Source of the DNA: Kineosporiaceae bacterium
GTDB taxonomy: Bacteria; Actinomycetota; Actinomycetes; Actinomycetales; Kineosporiaceae
Direction of reading: 5' to 3'
Assembly (NCBI GenBank): GCA_016794595.1
Contig: JAEUJN010000008.1
Location: forward strand, 62,001 to 126,000
DNA length: 64,000 nt
The translations under genes were made by a program, and so were the position numbers. Positions within the stretch are counted from its first letter, which is position 1; each line of letters opens with the position of its first letter. Of this stretch, positions 24,335 through 33,569 are shown in pieces. The notes below the pieces were generated by a model. That model made no database searches and was not told the DNA's origin. It saw nothing but the letters and a program-made list of their open reading frames with translations.

Positions 24335-26184
24335 TGGACGGCGCCCCCGGCAGCGCACCGGGCGGCGCGCCGGGCGGTGCACCGGGCAGCGCACCGGGCG
24401 ACCCGCCCGCCGGCCAGCGGGTGATCGAGTCCCTGGCCTGCGAGCCGGTGGCGGTGACCACCGCCACCGACGTGCTGATCGTCGGGTCCGGGATCGCCGG
24501 GCTGGCCCTGGCTCAGGCCCTGAGCGAGCACGGCCTGCGGGTCGACGTGGTGACCAAGGCGCGATTGCGCGAGGGCAGCACCCGCTGGGCGCAGGGCGGC
24601 GTCGCCACCGCCGACGGCCCGGGGGACGACCCGAGTCACCACCTCGAGGACACCCTGATCGCCGGCGCAGGGCTGTGCGACGCCGACGCGGTCAAGGTTC
24701 TGGTCGAGGAGGGGCCGAGCGCCGTGGCCGGGCTGCTGGCCTCGGGAGCCGTCTTCGACCGCACCGCGGACGGCGCGCTGTCCTACACCCTCGAGGGCGG
24801 GCACTCCCGCCCCCGGATCGTGCACGCGGGCGGCGATGCGACCGGGCTCGAGATCCAGCGCACCCTGGAGTCGGCCGTCATGGCCGCGGACGACGTCCAG
24901 GTCTGGGAACGCACCTTCCTGCTGGACCTGCTGCGCGATGCGGACGGCGGCGTCGTGGGCGCCCGGGTGTCCCGCTGGACCGGCACCGGGCACGAGGACG
25001 CCAGCCACGAGATCGGTGAGATCCACGCGCGGGCAACGGTTCTGGCCACGGGCGGGTACGGGCAGGTGTTCGCCAAGACCTCCAACCCCTGGGTGGCCAC
25101 CGGGGACGGGCTGGCTGCCGCCCTGCGCGCCGGGGCGGTGGCGGCCGACCTCGAGTTCGTCCAGTTCCACCCGACCGTGCTGGCCCTGCCCGCGGTCTGC
25201 GACGACGCCGGACGCCACCAGTTGGTCTCGGAGGCGGTGCGCGGCGAGGGCGCCGTGCTGATCGACGGCGACGGGGCGAGGGTCATGGCCGGCAAGCACC
25301 CGCGCGAGGATCTCGCGCCGCGCGACGTCGTCGCGGCGACCATGGCCGCGCGGATGGCCGAGCTGGGCGTGGATCACCTCTACCTGGACGCTCGTCACCT
25401 GGGGGAGGAGAGACTGCTGCGGCGCTTCCCGACCATCGTGGCCGGGTGCCGGGCGGCCGGGGTCGACCCGGTGACCGACCCGATCCCGGTGGCCCCGGCC
25501 GCGCACTACGCCTGCGGCGGGTTGCGCTCGGACATGTCGGGCCGGACGTCGCTGCCCGGGCTGTACGCGGTGGGCGAGGTGGCCTGCACCGGCGTCCACG
25601 GCGCCAACCGGCTGGCGTCCAACTCGCTGCTCGAGGCGATGGTGGTGGCCCGTCGGCTGGCCCGCTTGCTGCTCACGCAGACTCCGCTGCGCCGTCCACC
25701 GGCGCCGGACTCGCGCCGGGCCGGCCTGATCGCCCCCGCCGCGCGGGACAAGCTCACCGAGGCGATGGTCCGCCAGGCCGGGGTGGTGCGCCGTCCCGAC
25801 GACCTGGACGACCTGGCCGAGCACCTCGACTCCCTGGTGCTCGATCCCGCCGATCCCTCGGCGGTGCCGGTCGCCCCCGGCCTGTACGCCTGGGAGGTGA
25901 CCAACCTGCACACCATCGCGACCGCCCTGGTGGCCGCCGCCCGGGCCCGGGAGGAGAGCCGGGGATGCCACCGGCGCAGCGATCTCGACGGCCCGCGGAC
26001 CGCCTGGCGGCGCCGGGTGTGTTCCACCGTGCGCGACGGGCGCGTCGTCCGGCTGGAGGATGAGGTGGTCACCGGGCGCGGCGACGCGCAGTCAACCGAT
26101 CTGACGCCGACTGATGGGCCGTCGACGGATGTGCCGCCGGCCGAGCACCAGCCGCACACCCCGACCCAGGAGGTTCCCCGATGA
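24334..26184 (+). CDS. nadB: L-aspartate oxidase
   Basis: NadB oxidises aspartate to iminoaspartate with FAD and hands it to NadA. The 616-residue protein has an unusual Gly/Ala/Pro/Ser repeat at its start (GAPG/SAPG units, residues 3-22) before the FAD-binding segment DVLIVGSGIAGLALAQ (about 46-61). STRWAQGGVA, HTGG-like RPRIVHAGGDATG, QFHPT, HYACGGLRSD and GANRLASNSLLEAMV are the active-site and FAD motifs of the fumarate reductase/aspartate oxidase family. The tail is rich in T/P/D and probably disordered. If a later start were used, the repeats would not be translated, but no better ribosome site was seen. Confidence 0.95.
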   Translation: MDGAPGSAPGGAPGGAPGSAPGDPPAGQRVIESLACEPVAVTTATDVLIVGSGIAGLALAQALSEHGLRVDVVTKARLREGSTRWAQGGVATADGPGDDPSHHLEDTLIAGAGLCDADAVKVLVEEGPSAVAGLLASGAVFDRTADGALSYTLEGGHSRPRIVHAGGDATGLEIQRTLESAVMAADDVQVWERTFLLDLLRDADGGVVGARVSRWTGTGHEDASHEIGEIHARATVLATGGYGQVFAKTSNPWVATGDGLAAALRAGAVAADLEFVQFHPTVLALPAVCDDAGRHQLVSEAVRGEGAVLIDGDGARVMAGKHPREDLAPRDVVAATMAARMAELGVDHLYLDARHLGEERLLRRFPTIVAGCRAAGVDPVTDPIPVAPAAHYACGGLRSDMSGRTSLPGLYAVGEVACTGVHGANRLASNSLLEAMVVARRLARLLLTQTPLRRPPAPDSRRAGLIAPAARDKLTEAMVRQAGVVRRPDDLDDLAEHLDSLVLDPADPSAVPVAPGLYAWEVTNLHTIATALVAAARAREESRGCHRRSDLDGPRTAWRRRVCSTVRDGRVVRLEDEVVTGRGDAQSTDLTPTDGPSTDVPPAEHQPHTPTQEVPR

Positions 26185-27056
26185 GCACCACCCCGGCCAC
26201 CGGTTCGATCAGCGCCCTGGGGCTGCCCGAGGGAGAGGCGGCCCGGATCGCCGAGGTGGCCCTGACCGAGGACCTGGCCGGCGGCGTGGACATCACCACT
26301 CTGGCCACGATCGCCGAGGACGCCGTGGGTGTGGGTGAGCTGGTTGCCCGGGCGGACGGCGTGGTGTGCGGCCTGGCGGTGGCGCGGGCGGTGTTCGACC
26401 GGGTCGGTGGGCTGGAGTTCGAGACCCGGGTGGCCGACAGCCAGGTGGTGCGCCGCGGTGACGTGATCGCCACGGTGAGCGGGCCGGTGCGCGCGATCCT
26501 GACCGGGGAGCGCAGCGCGCTGAACGTGCTGTGCATGTTGTCCGGGATCGCCACCCTGACCGCGCGCTGGGTGGCCGCGGTCGAGGGCACCGGGGCGGTG
26601 ATCCGGGACACCCGCAAGACCGCCCCGGGGCTGCGGGTGGCGCAGAAGTACGCGGTGCGCTGCGGCGGGGGGCAGAACCACCGGATGGGCTTGAGCGACC
26701 AGGCACTGATCAAGGACAACCACGTGCTGTCGGCCGGGGGAGTGGTGCCCGCCCTCGAGGCGGTGCGCGCGATGGCCCCGGACGTCGTGTGCGAGGTCGA
26801 GTGCACCCTGCCCGAGCAGGTGGAGCAGGCGTGCGCGGCCGGGGCGGTGCTGATCCTGCTGGACAACATGACGCTCGATGCCACCCGAGCCTCGGTTTCC
26901 ATAGCGCGCCGTTATGGCACGCGGACCGAGTCCAGCGGCGGGTTACGGCTGGAGAACGCCCGCGAGGTCGCCGAGACCGGCGTGGACTACCTGGCCGTCG
27001 GTGCCCTGACCCACTCGGCGCCCGTCCTGGACATCGCCCTCGACCTGCGACGCTGA
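26181..27056 (+). CDS. nadC: Nicotinate-nucleotide pyrophosphorylase (quinolinate phosphoribosyltransferase)
   Basis: NadC converts quinolinate and PRPP to nicotinate mononucleotide. The ATG overlaps the nadB stop; 291 residues is typical. Visible motifs are EDLAGGVDITT, RSALNVLCMLSGIAT, RDTRKTAPGLRVAQKYAVRCGGGQNHRMGL split over the active site, IKDNHV and the phosphate-binding ESSGGLRLENA. A family palindrome (copy 2) lies 12 bases after the stop and probably ends the operon. Confidence 0.96.
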   Translation: MSTTPATGSISALGLPEGEAARIAEVALTEDLAGGVDITTLATIAEDAVGVGELVARADGVVCGLAVARAVFDRVGGLEFETRVADSQVVRRGDVIATVSGPVRAILTGERSALNVLCMLSGIATLTARWVAAVEGTGAVIRDTRKTAPGLRVAQKYAVRCGGGQNHRMGLSDQALIKDNHVLSAGGVVPALEAVRAMAPDVVCEVECTLPEQVEQACAAGAVLILLDNMTLDATRASVSIARRYGTRTESSGGLRLENAREVAETGVDYLAVGALTHSAPVLDIALDLRR

Positions 27057-27068
27057 GCCGCTCCCCCT

Positions 27069-27130
27069 CCCCACCTCTCGTGATCATGCATTTTCGACTG
27101 GTCGAAAGTGCATGATCACGAGAGGTGGGG
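27069..27130. repeat. 62-base palindrome (dispersed family, copy 2)
   Basis: The two 31-base arms are complementary except at one position where T27091 faces G27108, which would remain a G-U pair in RNA, and at the central TG. The core is the same as in copy 1, while the outer arms differ (CCCCACCTCT versus CCCACCCT) yet remain complementary. It lies between nadC and def, both on the plus strand. Confidence 0.9.
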
Positions 27131-27230
27131 CCGGCCGGGGCGAGCCTGGTCGGCGGTCCACCCGTGGGCCCACGGGCAGAGACCTAGACTGGGTCCGACA
27201 TCCCGCCACCCCCGTGAGGAAGACCGCCCC

Positions 27231-27776
27231 GTGGCCATCCAGCCCATCCGACTGTTCGGTGACCCGGTGCTGCGCACCCCGGCCGAGCCGGTGGTCGACT
27301 TCGACAAGGAACTGCGGATCCTGGTCAAGGACCTGACCGAGACCATGATGGACGCCCCCGGGGCCGGGCTGGCGGCCCCGCAGATCGGGGTCGGACTGCG
27401 GGTGTTCACGTACTACGTGGACAACACCCTCGGGCACCTGATCAACCCCAACCTCGACCTGTCGTCGGAGGAGCAGGAGGGGGAGGAGGGCTGCCTGTCC
27501 TTCCCTGGCATCGTCTTCGACACCCCCCGGGCGCTGCGCGTGGTGGCCACGGGCGTCGACCAGCACGGTGAGCCGGTGACCATCGAGGGCAGCGAACTGC
27601 TCGCCCGGGCGATCCAGCACGAGACCGACCATCTCGACGGCATCCTGTTCATCGACCGTATGGACCGCGCCCAGCGCAAGCTCGCCCTGAAGGCGATCCG
27701 GGAGGCGGAGTGGATGGGGGAGCCGGCCCCGGTGGTCCGCACCAGCCCGCACTCGACCTTCGGCCGCGCACTCTAG
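27231..27776 (+). CDS. def: Peptide deformylase
   Basis: Def removes the formyl group from new proteins. The GTG at 27231 gives 181 residues; AGGA lies about 10 bases upstream and TAGACT (27184-27189) is a plausible -10 box. All three metal/active-site motifs are present: GAGLAAPQIG (44-53), EGCLS with Cys88, and HETDH (130-134). It precedes fmt, its functional partner, by 18 bases. Confidence 0.96.
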   Translation: MAIQPIRLFGDPVLRTPAEPVVDFDKELRILVKDLTETMMDAPGAGLAAPQIGVGLRVFTYYVDNTLGHLINPNLDLSSEEQEGEEGCLSFPGIVFDTPRALRVVATGVDQHGEPVTIEGSELLARAIQHETDHLDGILFIDRMDRAQRKLALKAIREAEWMGEPAPVVRTSPHSTFGRAL

Positions 27777-27794
27777 CCGCGCCCCGCCGTCCCG

Positions 27795-28745
27795 ATGCGC
27801 CTGATCCTCGCCGGCACCCCGGCGGTTGCGTTGCCCGCACTGGCCTCGATCGCCGCCTCCCGCCACGACCTGGTGGCGGTGCTCACCCGGCCCGACGCCC
27901 CGGCCGGCCGCGGACGGCGGCTGGTCCGCTCCCCGGTGGCAGCCTGGGCCGACGAGCACGACCTGCCTGTGCTGCAGCCGGCCAGACTGTCCGAACCGAC
28001 TGCGCTGCAGGCGATTCGAGACCTCGAGCCGGACTGCGTGCCGGTCGTGGCCTACGGTGCGCTGATCCGCCCGGACGCCCTGGCGATCCCGCCGCACGGC
28101 TGGGTCAACTTGCACTTCTCGGTGCTGCCCGCCTGGCGCGGCGCCGCCCCGGTGCAGCACGCGCTGATCGCCGGGGACGAGATCACCGGAGCGAGCACGT
28201 TCCGGTTGGACGAGGGCCTGGACACCGGCCCGGTCTACGGGGTGCTCACCGAACGCATCCGGCCGCAGGACACTGCGGGCGACCTGCTGGACCGGCTCGC
28301 CCACGCCGGGGCTCGGCTGCTGCTGGACACCCTGGACGGCATCGAGGCCGGCCTGCTCGACCCGCGGCCCCAGCCCGCGGACGGCGTGAGCCTGGCCCCC
28401 AAGCTCACCGCGGACGACGCCCGGATCGACTGGAGAGCCCCGGCTGCCGGCGTCGACCGCCGGATCCGCGGGTGCACCCCCGAACCCGGCGCCTGGACCA
28501 CCTGGCGCGGCGAGCGGCTCGGCCTCGGCCCGGTGAGCCTGGCCGCCGCCGCGGCCCGGAATCCGACCCCGGACGGCGTGCCGTCCCCGGGGGAAGTGCG
28601 CGCCGGCAAGCGTGAGGTGTGGGTGGGTACCGCCACCGGCCCGGTCCGGCTCGGCGAGGTGCGCCCGGCGGGCAAGCGGCCGATGGCCGCCGCCGACTGG
28701 GCCCGCGGGGTGCGCCCGCAACCAGGGGAGGTGCTCGGTGACTGA
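27795..28745 (+). CDS. fmt: Methionyl-tRNA formyltransferase
   Basis: Fmt formylates initiator Met-tRNA. The 316-residue protein has an N-terminal Rossmann-type catalytic domain with Asn105, His107 in [12 protein letters not shown] and the Asp in [12 protein letters not shown], and a C-terminal OB-type domain from about residue 205. The gene overlaps rsmB by 8 bases. The def-fmt-rsmB order is conserved among actinobacteria. Confidence 0.96.
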   Translation: MRLILAGTPAVALPALASIAASRHDLVAVLTRPDAPAGRGRRLVRSPVAAWADEHDLPVLQPARLSEPTALQAIRDLEPDCVPVVAYGALIRPDALAIPPHGWVNLHFSVLPAWRGAAPVQHALIAGDEITGASTFRLDEGLDTGPVYGVLTERIRPQDTAGDLLDRLAHAGARLLLDTLDGIEAGLLDPRPQPADGVSLAPKLTADDARIDWRAPAAGVDRRIRGCTPEPGAWTTWRGERLGLGPVSLAAAAARNPTPDGVPSPGEVRAGKREVWVGTATGPVRLGEVRPAGKRPMAAADWARGVRPQPGEVLGD

Positions 28746-30345
28746 TCCCTCGGCGCCCCGGCGCCCGGACCGACAGCCCGGCCACCACCCGGATCGGGCC
28801 GGCACCCGCGCGTCGGTCAGGCCGTCCACCCGTCAGGTCGCCCGACGCCGGATCTACGCCCCTCGGGTGATCGCCTGGCGCACCCTGCGCGCGGTGGACG
28901 AGGACGACGCCTACGCCAATCTGGTCCTGCCCCGGCTGCTGCGCGAGTCCGGGCTGAGCGGGCGGGACGCGGCGTTCGCCACCGAACTGGCCTACGGCTC
29001 CCTGCGGGGCCGCGGTACCTACGACGCCATCCTGGCCGCGTGCGCCAACCGCCCGATCGACCCGCCGTTGCTGGACGCGCTGCGCCTCGGCGTCCATCAA
29101 CTGCTGGCCACCCGGGTGGCATCGCACGCCGCGGTGGCCGCCACCGTCGACCTGGTGCGCGCCGAGATCGGCCAGGGCGCAGCGGGTTTCGCGAATGCCG
29201 TGCTGCGCCGGGTGTCCGGACAGGACCTGAATGCCTGGCTCGACCAGTTGGCCCCTGCCCAGGGCACCGCCACGGGAGCCGGCTCGGCCACGGGAGCCGG
29301 CTCGGCCACGGGCAACCAGGACGAGGATGCCCGGCTGGCCCTGCGCCACTCCCACCCGGAGTGGATCGTGCGAGCCCTGCGCGACGCGCTGCGCCACCAC
29401 GGCCGACCCGTCGAGGAGCTCGAGCAGCTGCTGATCGCCGACAACACCCCGGCCGAGGTCACCCTCGCCGTCCTGCCGGGACTCGCCAGGCCGCAGGACC
29501 TGTCGGGCACGCCAGGGGAGCTCAGCCCGTACGCGGTCCGGATCAGCGGTGCCCCCGGGGCGCTGCACGCCGTCCGCCAGGGCCGTGCCCGGGTGCAGGA
29601 CGAGGGCAGCCAGGTGGTCGCCCTCGCACTGGCCGACGCCCCGCTCGACGGGCCCGATCAGGGTGCCTGGCTCGACCTGTGCGCAGGTCCTGGTGGCAAG
29701 ACCGCGCTGCTGGGCGCCGTCCTGGCGCGGCGGCGGGACGAGGGCGAGCTGCCGGCGAGCGCCCGGGTGATCGCCACCGAGGTCGCCCCCCACCGCTCCG
29801 ACCTGGTGCGGACGGCGGTGGCCGGCCTCGAGTCGCGGCGCACGGCGTCCGGCAGGCCCACCATGCCGGAGCCCGTCGTCGAGGTGCACTGCCTCGACGG
29901 CCGCGAGGCTGCTGAGGCCCTCGTGGTGCCCGGGCACGGTTTCGACCGGGTGCTGGTCGACGCCCCGTGCACCGGGCTGGGGGCTCTGCGGCGGCGCCCG
30001 GAGGCACGCTGGCGGCGCACGCCGTCCCACCTGGCGAGCCTGGCCCCGCTGCAGCGGGCCCTGCTGCGGGCCGCGCTGGAGGTCGTCCGGCCCGGGGGCG
30101 TGGTCGCCTACGTGACCTGCTCGCCTCACCCGGCCGAGACCACCCTGGTGGTGGACGACGTCCTGCGCCGGCGCGCCGACCTGCAGCGAGCCGCCCCGGA
30201 CCGCCAGCTGTGGCCCCACCGCGACGGCACTGATGCCATGTACCTGGCGCTGCTGCGCCGCGTACCATCGAGCCCGCCCGAGCAGGCGCCGCCGCCTGCC
30301 CCGCACCCTGATCCGCCCCCCGACCCGAGCCGCAGTCCAGCCTGA
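28738..30345 (+). CDS. rsmB: 16S rRNA m5C967 methyltransferase
   Basis: RsmB methylates a cytosine of 16S rRNA using SAM. The 535-residue protein has a variable basic N-terminus (1-40), a NusB-like RNA-binding domain (about 42-165), and a methyltransferase domain with the SAM motif [11 protein letters not shown] (about 312-322) and the two catalytic cysteines Cys411 (VDAPCTG) and Cys461 ([10 protein letters not shown]). An 18-base repeat (29269-29313, two and a half copies) encodes [14 protein letters not shown] in the linker between the domains. The C-terminus is proline-rich. The GTG overlaps the end of fmt. Confidence 0.94.
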   Translation: MTDPSAPRRPDRQPGHHPDRAGTRASVRPSTRQVARRRIYAPRVIAWRTLRAVDEDDAYANLVLPRLLRESGLSGRDAAFATELAYGSLRGRGTYDAILAACANRPIDPPLLDALRLGVHQLLATRVASHAAVAATVDLVRAEIGQGAAGFANAVLRRVSGQDLNAWLDQLAPAQGTATGAGSATGAGSATGNQDEDARLALRHSHPEWIVRALRDALRHHGRPVEELEQLLIADNTPAEVTLAVLPGLARPQDLSGTPGELSPYAVRISGAPGALHAVRQGRARVQDEGSQVVALALADAPLDGPDQGAWLDLCAGPGGKTALLGAVLARRRDEGELPASARVIATEVAPHRSDLVRTAVAGLESRRTASGRPTMPEPVVEVHCLDGREAAEALVVPGHGFDRVLVDAPCTGLGALRRRPEARWRRTPSHLASLAPLQRALLRAALEVVRPGGVVAYVTCSPHPAETTLVVDDVLRRRADLQRAAPDRQLWPHRDGTDAMYLALLRRVPSSPPEQAPPPAPHPDPPPDPSRSPA

Positions 30346-30365
30346 CCCCGAGGAGCACCGCGCCC

Positions 30366-31457
30366 ATGAGCGTCGAAGGAACCGGCGGCCCCCAGGACGC
30401 CATCGCCCGGGCGGCGGCGGTCGAGAACGTGCGCCGGCTGTTGCGGGTGCCGCCCCCGTTCGCCGTGATGGGCCTGAGCCATCCGGCGCTGACCCCCTCC
30501 CGGCTGGTCCAGGTCAACGAGGTCGACGGCGTGGTCACCCGGATCTCCCTCGGGTTCGGCGACGCGCTCGGTTCGGCCGGCCGGTTCGCGCTGGTGATCA
30601 GTGGCCAGCCGGGGCGTCCGCTGGACGACCTGGCCGACCTGCTGGCCGCCGAGGCCGTGCGGCTCGGGGAGGAGGTCACCCAGGACCCGCCGACCGCGCC
30701 CGAGCTGACCCCCGCCGGGGGACTGCGGCTGAACATCCCGCTGGAGGTCGACGGTCTGATCGTGGTCGAGGGCCTGCCGGTGCCCGCGCACCTACGTCGC
30801 CAGGGGCGGTTGTGGGCTGCGCACATCACCGCCAGCCCCGGCCGGGTGGTCACCGTGATCGCCCGGGGTGTCGACCCCGGAACCCTGCAGCTCAGCGAGG
30901 TGCGCGAACTGCGGCCCTACGTCAACGCCTGGGAGGAGCACCAGCTCAAGGCGATGGCCGCCGCCGCCTTCATGAGCCACCACCCGGTCGCTCCGGAGGC
31001 CCCGGCGCAGGGCCTGGATGCCCACATCGGGCTGCTGCGGGCGTGGGTGGCCGACCGCAACCGGCCCACCGGCGCGAACGACCCGCTGTGGGAGGCCGCG
31101 GTGCGCACCCAGGTGCACTACGGCAAGCAGACCGAGCCGGACGCCGCGGACGCGGTCAACGCCATGGTCAACCAGGCCCTGCGGCTGGCCGAGCGGGCCC
31201 CGTGGTTCACCGACGGGACGCAGGCAGCGCGGGCGATCGAGGAGCTGGCCCGGTACACGGTGTTCGACTCCGACGTGCCGAGTCGCCGGGCCCAGGAGTG
31301 GTGGGGCAGGGTGTGGGTGTTGAGCACCACGCGTCCCCCGGACGACCCCGACCAGGCGCGCGAGCGGATGCGTGAGCACGCCGCCACCGAGGCCGTGTGG
31401 CTGACCGCGTGGGAACGGTGGGCCACCGGGGACGACGGGCACGGACGCCGCCGCTGA
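30366..31457 (+). CDS. Conserved-looking protein of unknown function
   Basis: A 363-residue soluble protein that I do not recognise. It starts at an ATG with GAGGAGC about 12 bases upstream. There is no signal peptide or membrane helix. The N-terminal half (about 25-185) is rich in beta-type segments (FAVMGLSHPALTP, VTRISLGFGDAL, LNIPLEVDGLIVVEGL); the C-terminal half is helical and Trp-rich (AQEWWGRVWVL, AVWLTAWERWATG). Codon use matches the neighbours, so it is a genuine gene. It sits between rsmB and rpe. Confidence 0.7.
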   Translation: MSVEGTGGPQDAIARAAAVENVRRLLRVPPPFAVMGLSHPALTPSRLVQVNEVDGVVTRISLGFGDALGSAGRFALVISGQPGRPLDDLADLLAAEAVRLGEEVTQDPPTAPELTPAGGLRLNIPLEVDGLIVVEGLPVPAHLRRQGRLWAAHITASPGRVVTVIARGVDPGTLQLSEVRELRPYVNAWEEHQLKAMAAAAFMSHHPVAPEAPAQGLDAHIGLLRAWVADRNRPTGANDPLWEAAVRTQVHYGKQTEPDAADAVNAMVNQALRLAERAPWFTDGTQAARAIEELARYTVFDSDVPSRRAQEWWGRVWVLSTTRPPDDPDQARERMREHAATEAVWLTAWERWATGDDGHGRRR

Positions 31458-31532
31458 CCCAGCCTCGACCTGCTCGACCTCGCCTCGGCCACCGGTCACC
31501 GGCTTCACATCCAGATCAGGAGAGCGACCCGC

Positions 31533-32207
31533 ATGGGTGTGCAGATCTCGCCGTCCCTGCTCTCGGCCGACTTCGCCCGCCTGGCGGACGAACTGTCGGC
31601 CATCGCCCGGGCGGACTGGGCCCACGTGGACGTCATGGACAATCACTTCGTACCCAACCTGACCCTGGGGCGTCCGGTGGTCGAGGCACTGGCGGCGGTC
31701 AGCCCGGTGCCCCTGGACTGCCACCTGATGATTGCCGACCCGGACCGGTGGGCCCCCGGGTACGTGGACGCCGGGGCCCGGAGCGTCACCTTTCACGCCG
31801 AGGCCGCAGCGGCCCCGATCCGGCTCGCGCGGGAGCTACGGGCCCTGGGCGCCCGGGCGGGCCTGGCGGTCAAGCCGTCGACCTCGGTCGAGCCCTACCT
31901 GGAGCTGCTGCCGGAGTTCGACATGATCCTGGTGATGACCGTCGAGCCGGGGTTCGGTGGGCAACCCTTCCTGGAGCACGCCCTGCCCTCGGTGCGCCGC
32001 GTGCGGCAGGCGGTGGCGGCGTCCGGGTTGGACGTCTGGGTGCAGGTCGACGGGGGGGTCAACGAGCAGACCATCGAGCGCTGCGCCGAGGCCGGGGCCG
32101 ACGTGTTCGTGGCCGGCTCGGCCGTCTTCGGCAGCGAGAACGCGGGCAGCGCCATCGACAGCCTGCGGGCGCTGGCCACCCGGGCCTGCGCCACGGTGGC
32201 CGGCTGA
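31533..32207 (+). CDS. rpe: Ribulose-phosphate 3-epimerase
   Basis: Rpe interconverts ribulose 5-phosphate and xylulose 5-phosphate in the pentose phosphate pathway. The 224-residue TIM barrel has [10 protein letters not shown], the catalytic Asp in [30 protein letters not shown] and QVDGGVN, all signatures of the family. AGGAGAG precedes the ATG. A gene-poor stretch begins just after the stop. Confidence 0.97.
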   Translation: MGVQISPSLLSADFARLADELSAIARADWAHVDVMDNHFVPNLTLGRPVVEALAAVSPVPLDCHLMIADPDRWAPGYVDAGARSVTFHAEAAAAPIRLARELRALGARAGLAVKPSTSVEPYLELLPEFDMILVMTVEPGFGGQPFLEHALPSVRRVRQAVAASGLDVWVQVDGGVNEQTIERCAEAGADVFVAGSAVFGSENAGSAIDSLRALATRACATVAG

Positions 32208-32450
32208 GGGTGCACGGATTCGGCGACGGCTTTCCGCGGCGATCGCCTGACCCTGACCAACTCAATCACCGTGCCAAGGGTGAAACTGAACGGCGAATGC
32301 CCTCTTTTCGCCCGAGTGGAAGCACTCGGACCACATACGATGAAAGGCCGCCGGCGTCGGCGATTGAGGATCGCAGCGTGGCGCACGTGTTCATTCATCG
32401 GGCGTGGCATACGAGGGTTGCGGGCGCAAGGCACCACTCGGAGGGGAAGA

Positions 32451-32639
32451 ATGATCATTATCACGTTGGCGATGTGGGCTCTCGTCCGCGGGATCTTCAT
32501 CACCTTTCCGCGCTGGCTCGGGGGTTGGCTGTCAGACGACGGCTTCTTCGCCTGGGCATCCGGGTGGGCGATGATCGTCGGGCTGATGTTCGTCCTGAAT
32601 CTCGTGAGCAGGCTGGCTGGTTTCGTTCCCGCCCCCTGA
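32451..32639 (+). CDS. Small membrane protein, unknown
   Basis: A 62-residue hydrophobic protein with two predicted membrane helices (about 2-20 and 32-56, IIITLAMWALVRGIFITF and WAMIVGLMFVLNLVSRLAG). The ATG at 32451 has a strong GGAGGGGAAGA site ending one base upstream; an in-frame upstream extension to 32271 is basic, unlike a gene and rejected. The DNA here has a lower GC content and less third-position bias than its neighbours, consistent with recently acquired or fast-evolving DNA. A CCGAGTG-GAAG-CACTCGG hairpin (32312-32329) lies upstream. No family is recognised. Confidence 0.5.
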   Translation: MIIITLAMWALVRGIFITFPRWLGGWLSDDGFFAWASGWAMIVGLMFVLNLVSRLAGFVPAP

Positions 32640-32677
32640 ACCTTCTGAACGGATCATGACGCGCCGTGTCGCGAGTC

Positions 32678-32977
32678 ATGAAGGGTAGTGAGAAAGACCC
32701 ATGGAGCTGGTAGGCCGGAATCGTCCTCGGAATCGTCCTCATCACGGCCAAGATGGTGTGGGACGTATCCCGGGCCGGGGGAAACCCACCCGAACTCAAC
32801 AACCTGACCAAGTGGCGTCGGCTGATGTACCGGATCAACAGCTACAACGCCGCGGAAGACGAGAAGGAGGCGGCCAAACGTCGCAACCGGCCCTGCCCAC
32901 TGTGCCACGGCACGGGACGCCGCCCAGGTGCCGGAAACTACATGGAACGCTGCGATCACGGCCCGACGTCCTGGTGA
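32678..32977 (+). pseudogene. Small membrane protein with CxxC motif, interrupted by an amber codon
   Basis: From the ATG at 32678 the frame reads eleven residues ending WSW, then TAG at 32711-32713, then without frame change a hydrophobic segment AGIVLGIVLITAK and a soluble tail to the TGA at 32975. The tail contains CPLCHGTG and a later CDHG, resembling one zinc-finger repeat of the DnaJ type. There is no start codon between the TAG and ATG 32753, so the membrane segment is only translated if the TAG is read through or is absent. The remaining 74-residue ORF (32753-32977) could still be made. It is either a recent pseudogene, a sequence error or a separate short gene. Confidence 0.45.
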
Positions 32978-33322
32978 CATGCGCACCCGCCTGCACGACC
33001 TGACGGTATGGCGGCCATCCCTTCTCCCGACACCCGCATCCGCCCCCTGATAATCGTCGTCGAGGCGGTCTCGGCTCGCAGGCGTCGCGTCTTCTGGATC
33101 TCGGTGAGGGCTGGCACCGCCTGGCATTCGGGGGCTCCCTGCGCCCACACCTGGTGACGACCCACCTCAGTGGAGCCTCGAGCCGCTGCGTCCGATCTGG
33201 GCGGCGATCGAAGGAGTGCCCGCAGAGCCGGTCGCGACTCGAGAGCGCTGACGCGGCCGCCCTGCCGGCCGCTGGTCCCGCCACGGGTCGGTGGCACGCG
33301 GTGCATAATCTGCTGTGTAACA
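32978..33322. other. Gene-poor stretch before the FMN riboswitch
   Basis: No supported gene was found in these 345 bases. ORFs on both strands have Arg-rich, patternless translations without third-position GC bias. CATAAT at 33303-33308 is a possible -10 box for the riboswitch transcript. Confidence 0.4.
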
Positions 33323-33451
33323 CGCGTGCTCCGGGGTCGGTGCAATTCCGAACCGGCGGTGACAGTCCGCGACCCGACCGCAGCCAGCGGCCGGTTGACC
33401 TGGTGAAACTCCGGGACCGACGGTGAGAGTCCGGATGGGAGGCAGCACGCG
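33323..33451 (+). promoter_or_regulatory. FMN riboswitch (RFN element)
   Basis: The terminal stem P1 is formed by CGCGTGCT (33323-33330) and AGCACGCG (33444-33451). Inside are the conserved RFN segments CCGAACCGGCGGTGACAGTC, GACCTGGTGAAACTCCGGGACC split over P5/P6, and GACGGTGAGAGTCCGGATGGGAGG split over the junction, in the correct order. The aptamer ends 118 bases before the ATG of the next gene. This class senses FMN and normally shuts off riboflavin synthesis or uptake genes. Confidence 0.93.
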
Positions 33452-33569
33452 CGGCATCCGTGTGCCGTCGATGGTGATGGGCGTCCTGTGACGCTGTCGC
33501 CGCTGACGCACGCGGGGTCGTTCGGTCCCCCGGAGTTCGTCCCGACAGCACTCACACAGGACGGACACC

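Noticed and set aside
32271-32450. Upstream extension of the small membrane protein
   Set aside because: The added residues are Arg-rich and patternless, while a strong ribosome site lies just before the ATG at 32451.
32956-33555. Minus-strand ORFs opposite the FMN riboswitch
   Set aside because: They overlap the conserved riboswitch and have no codon bias or motif.
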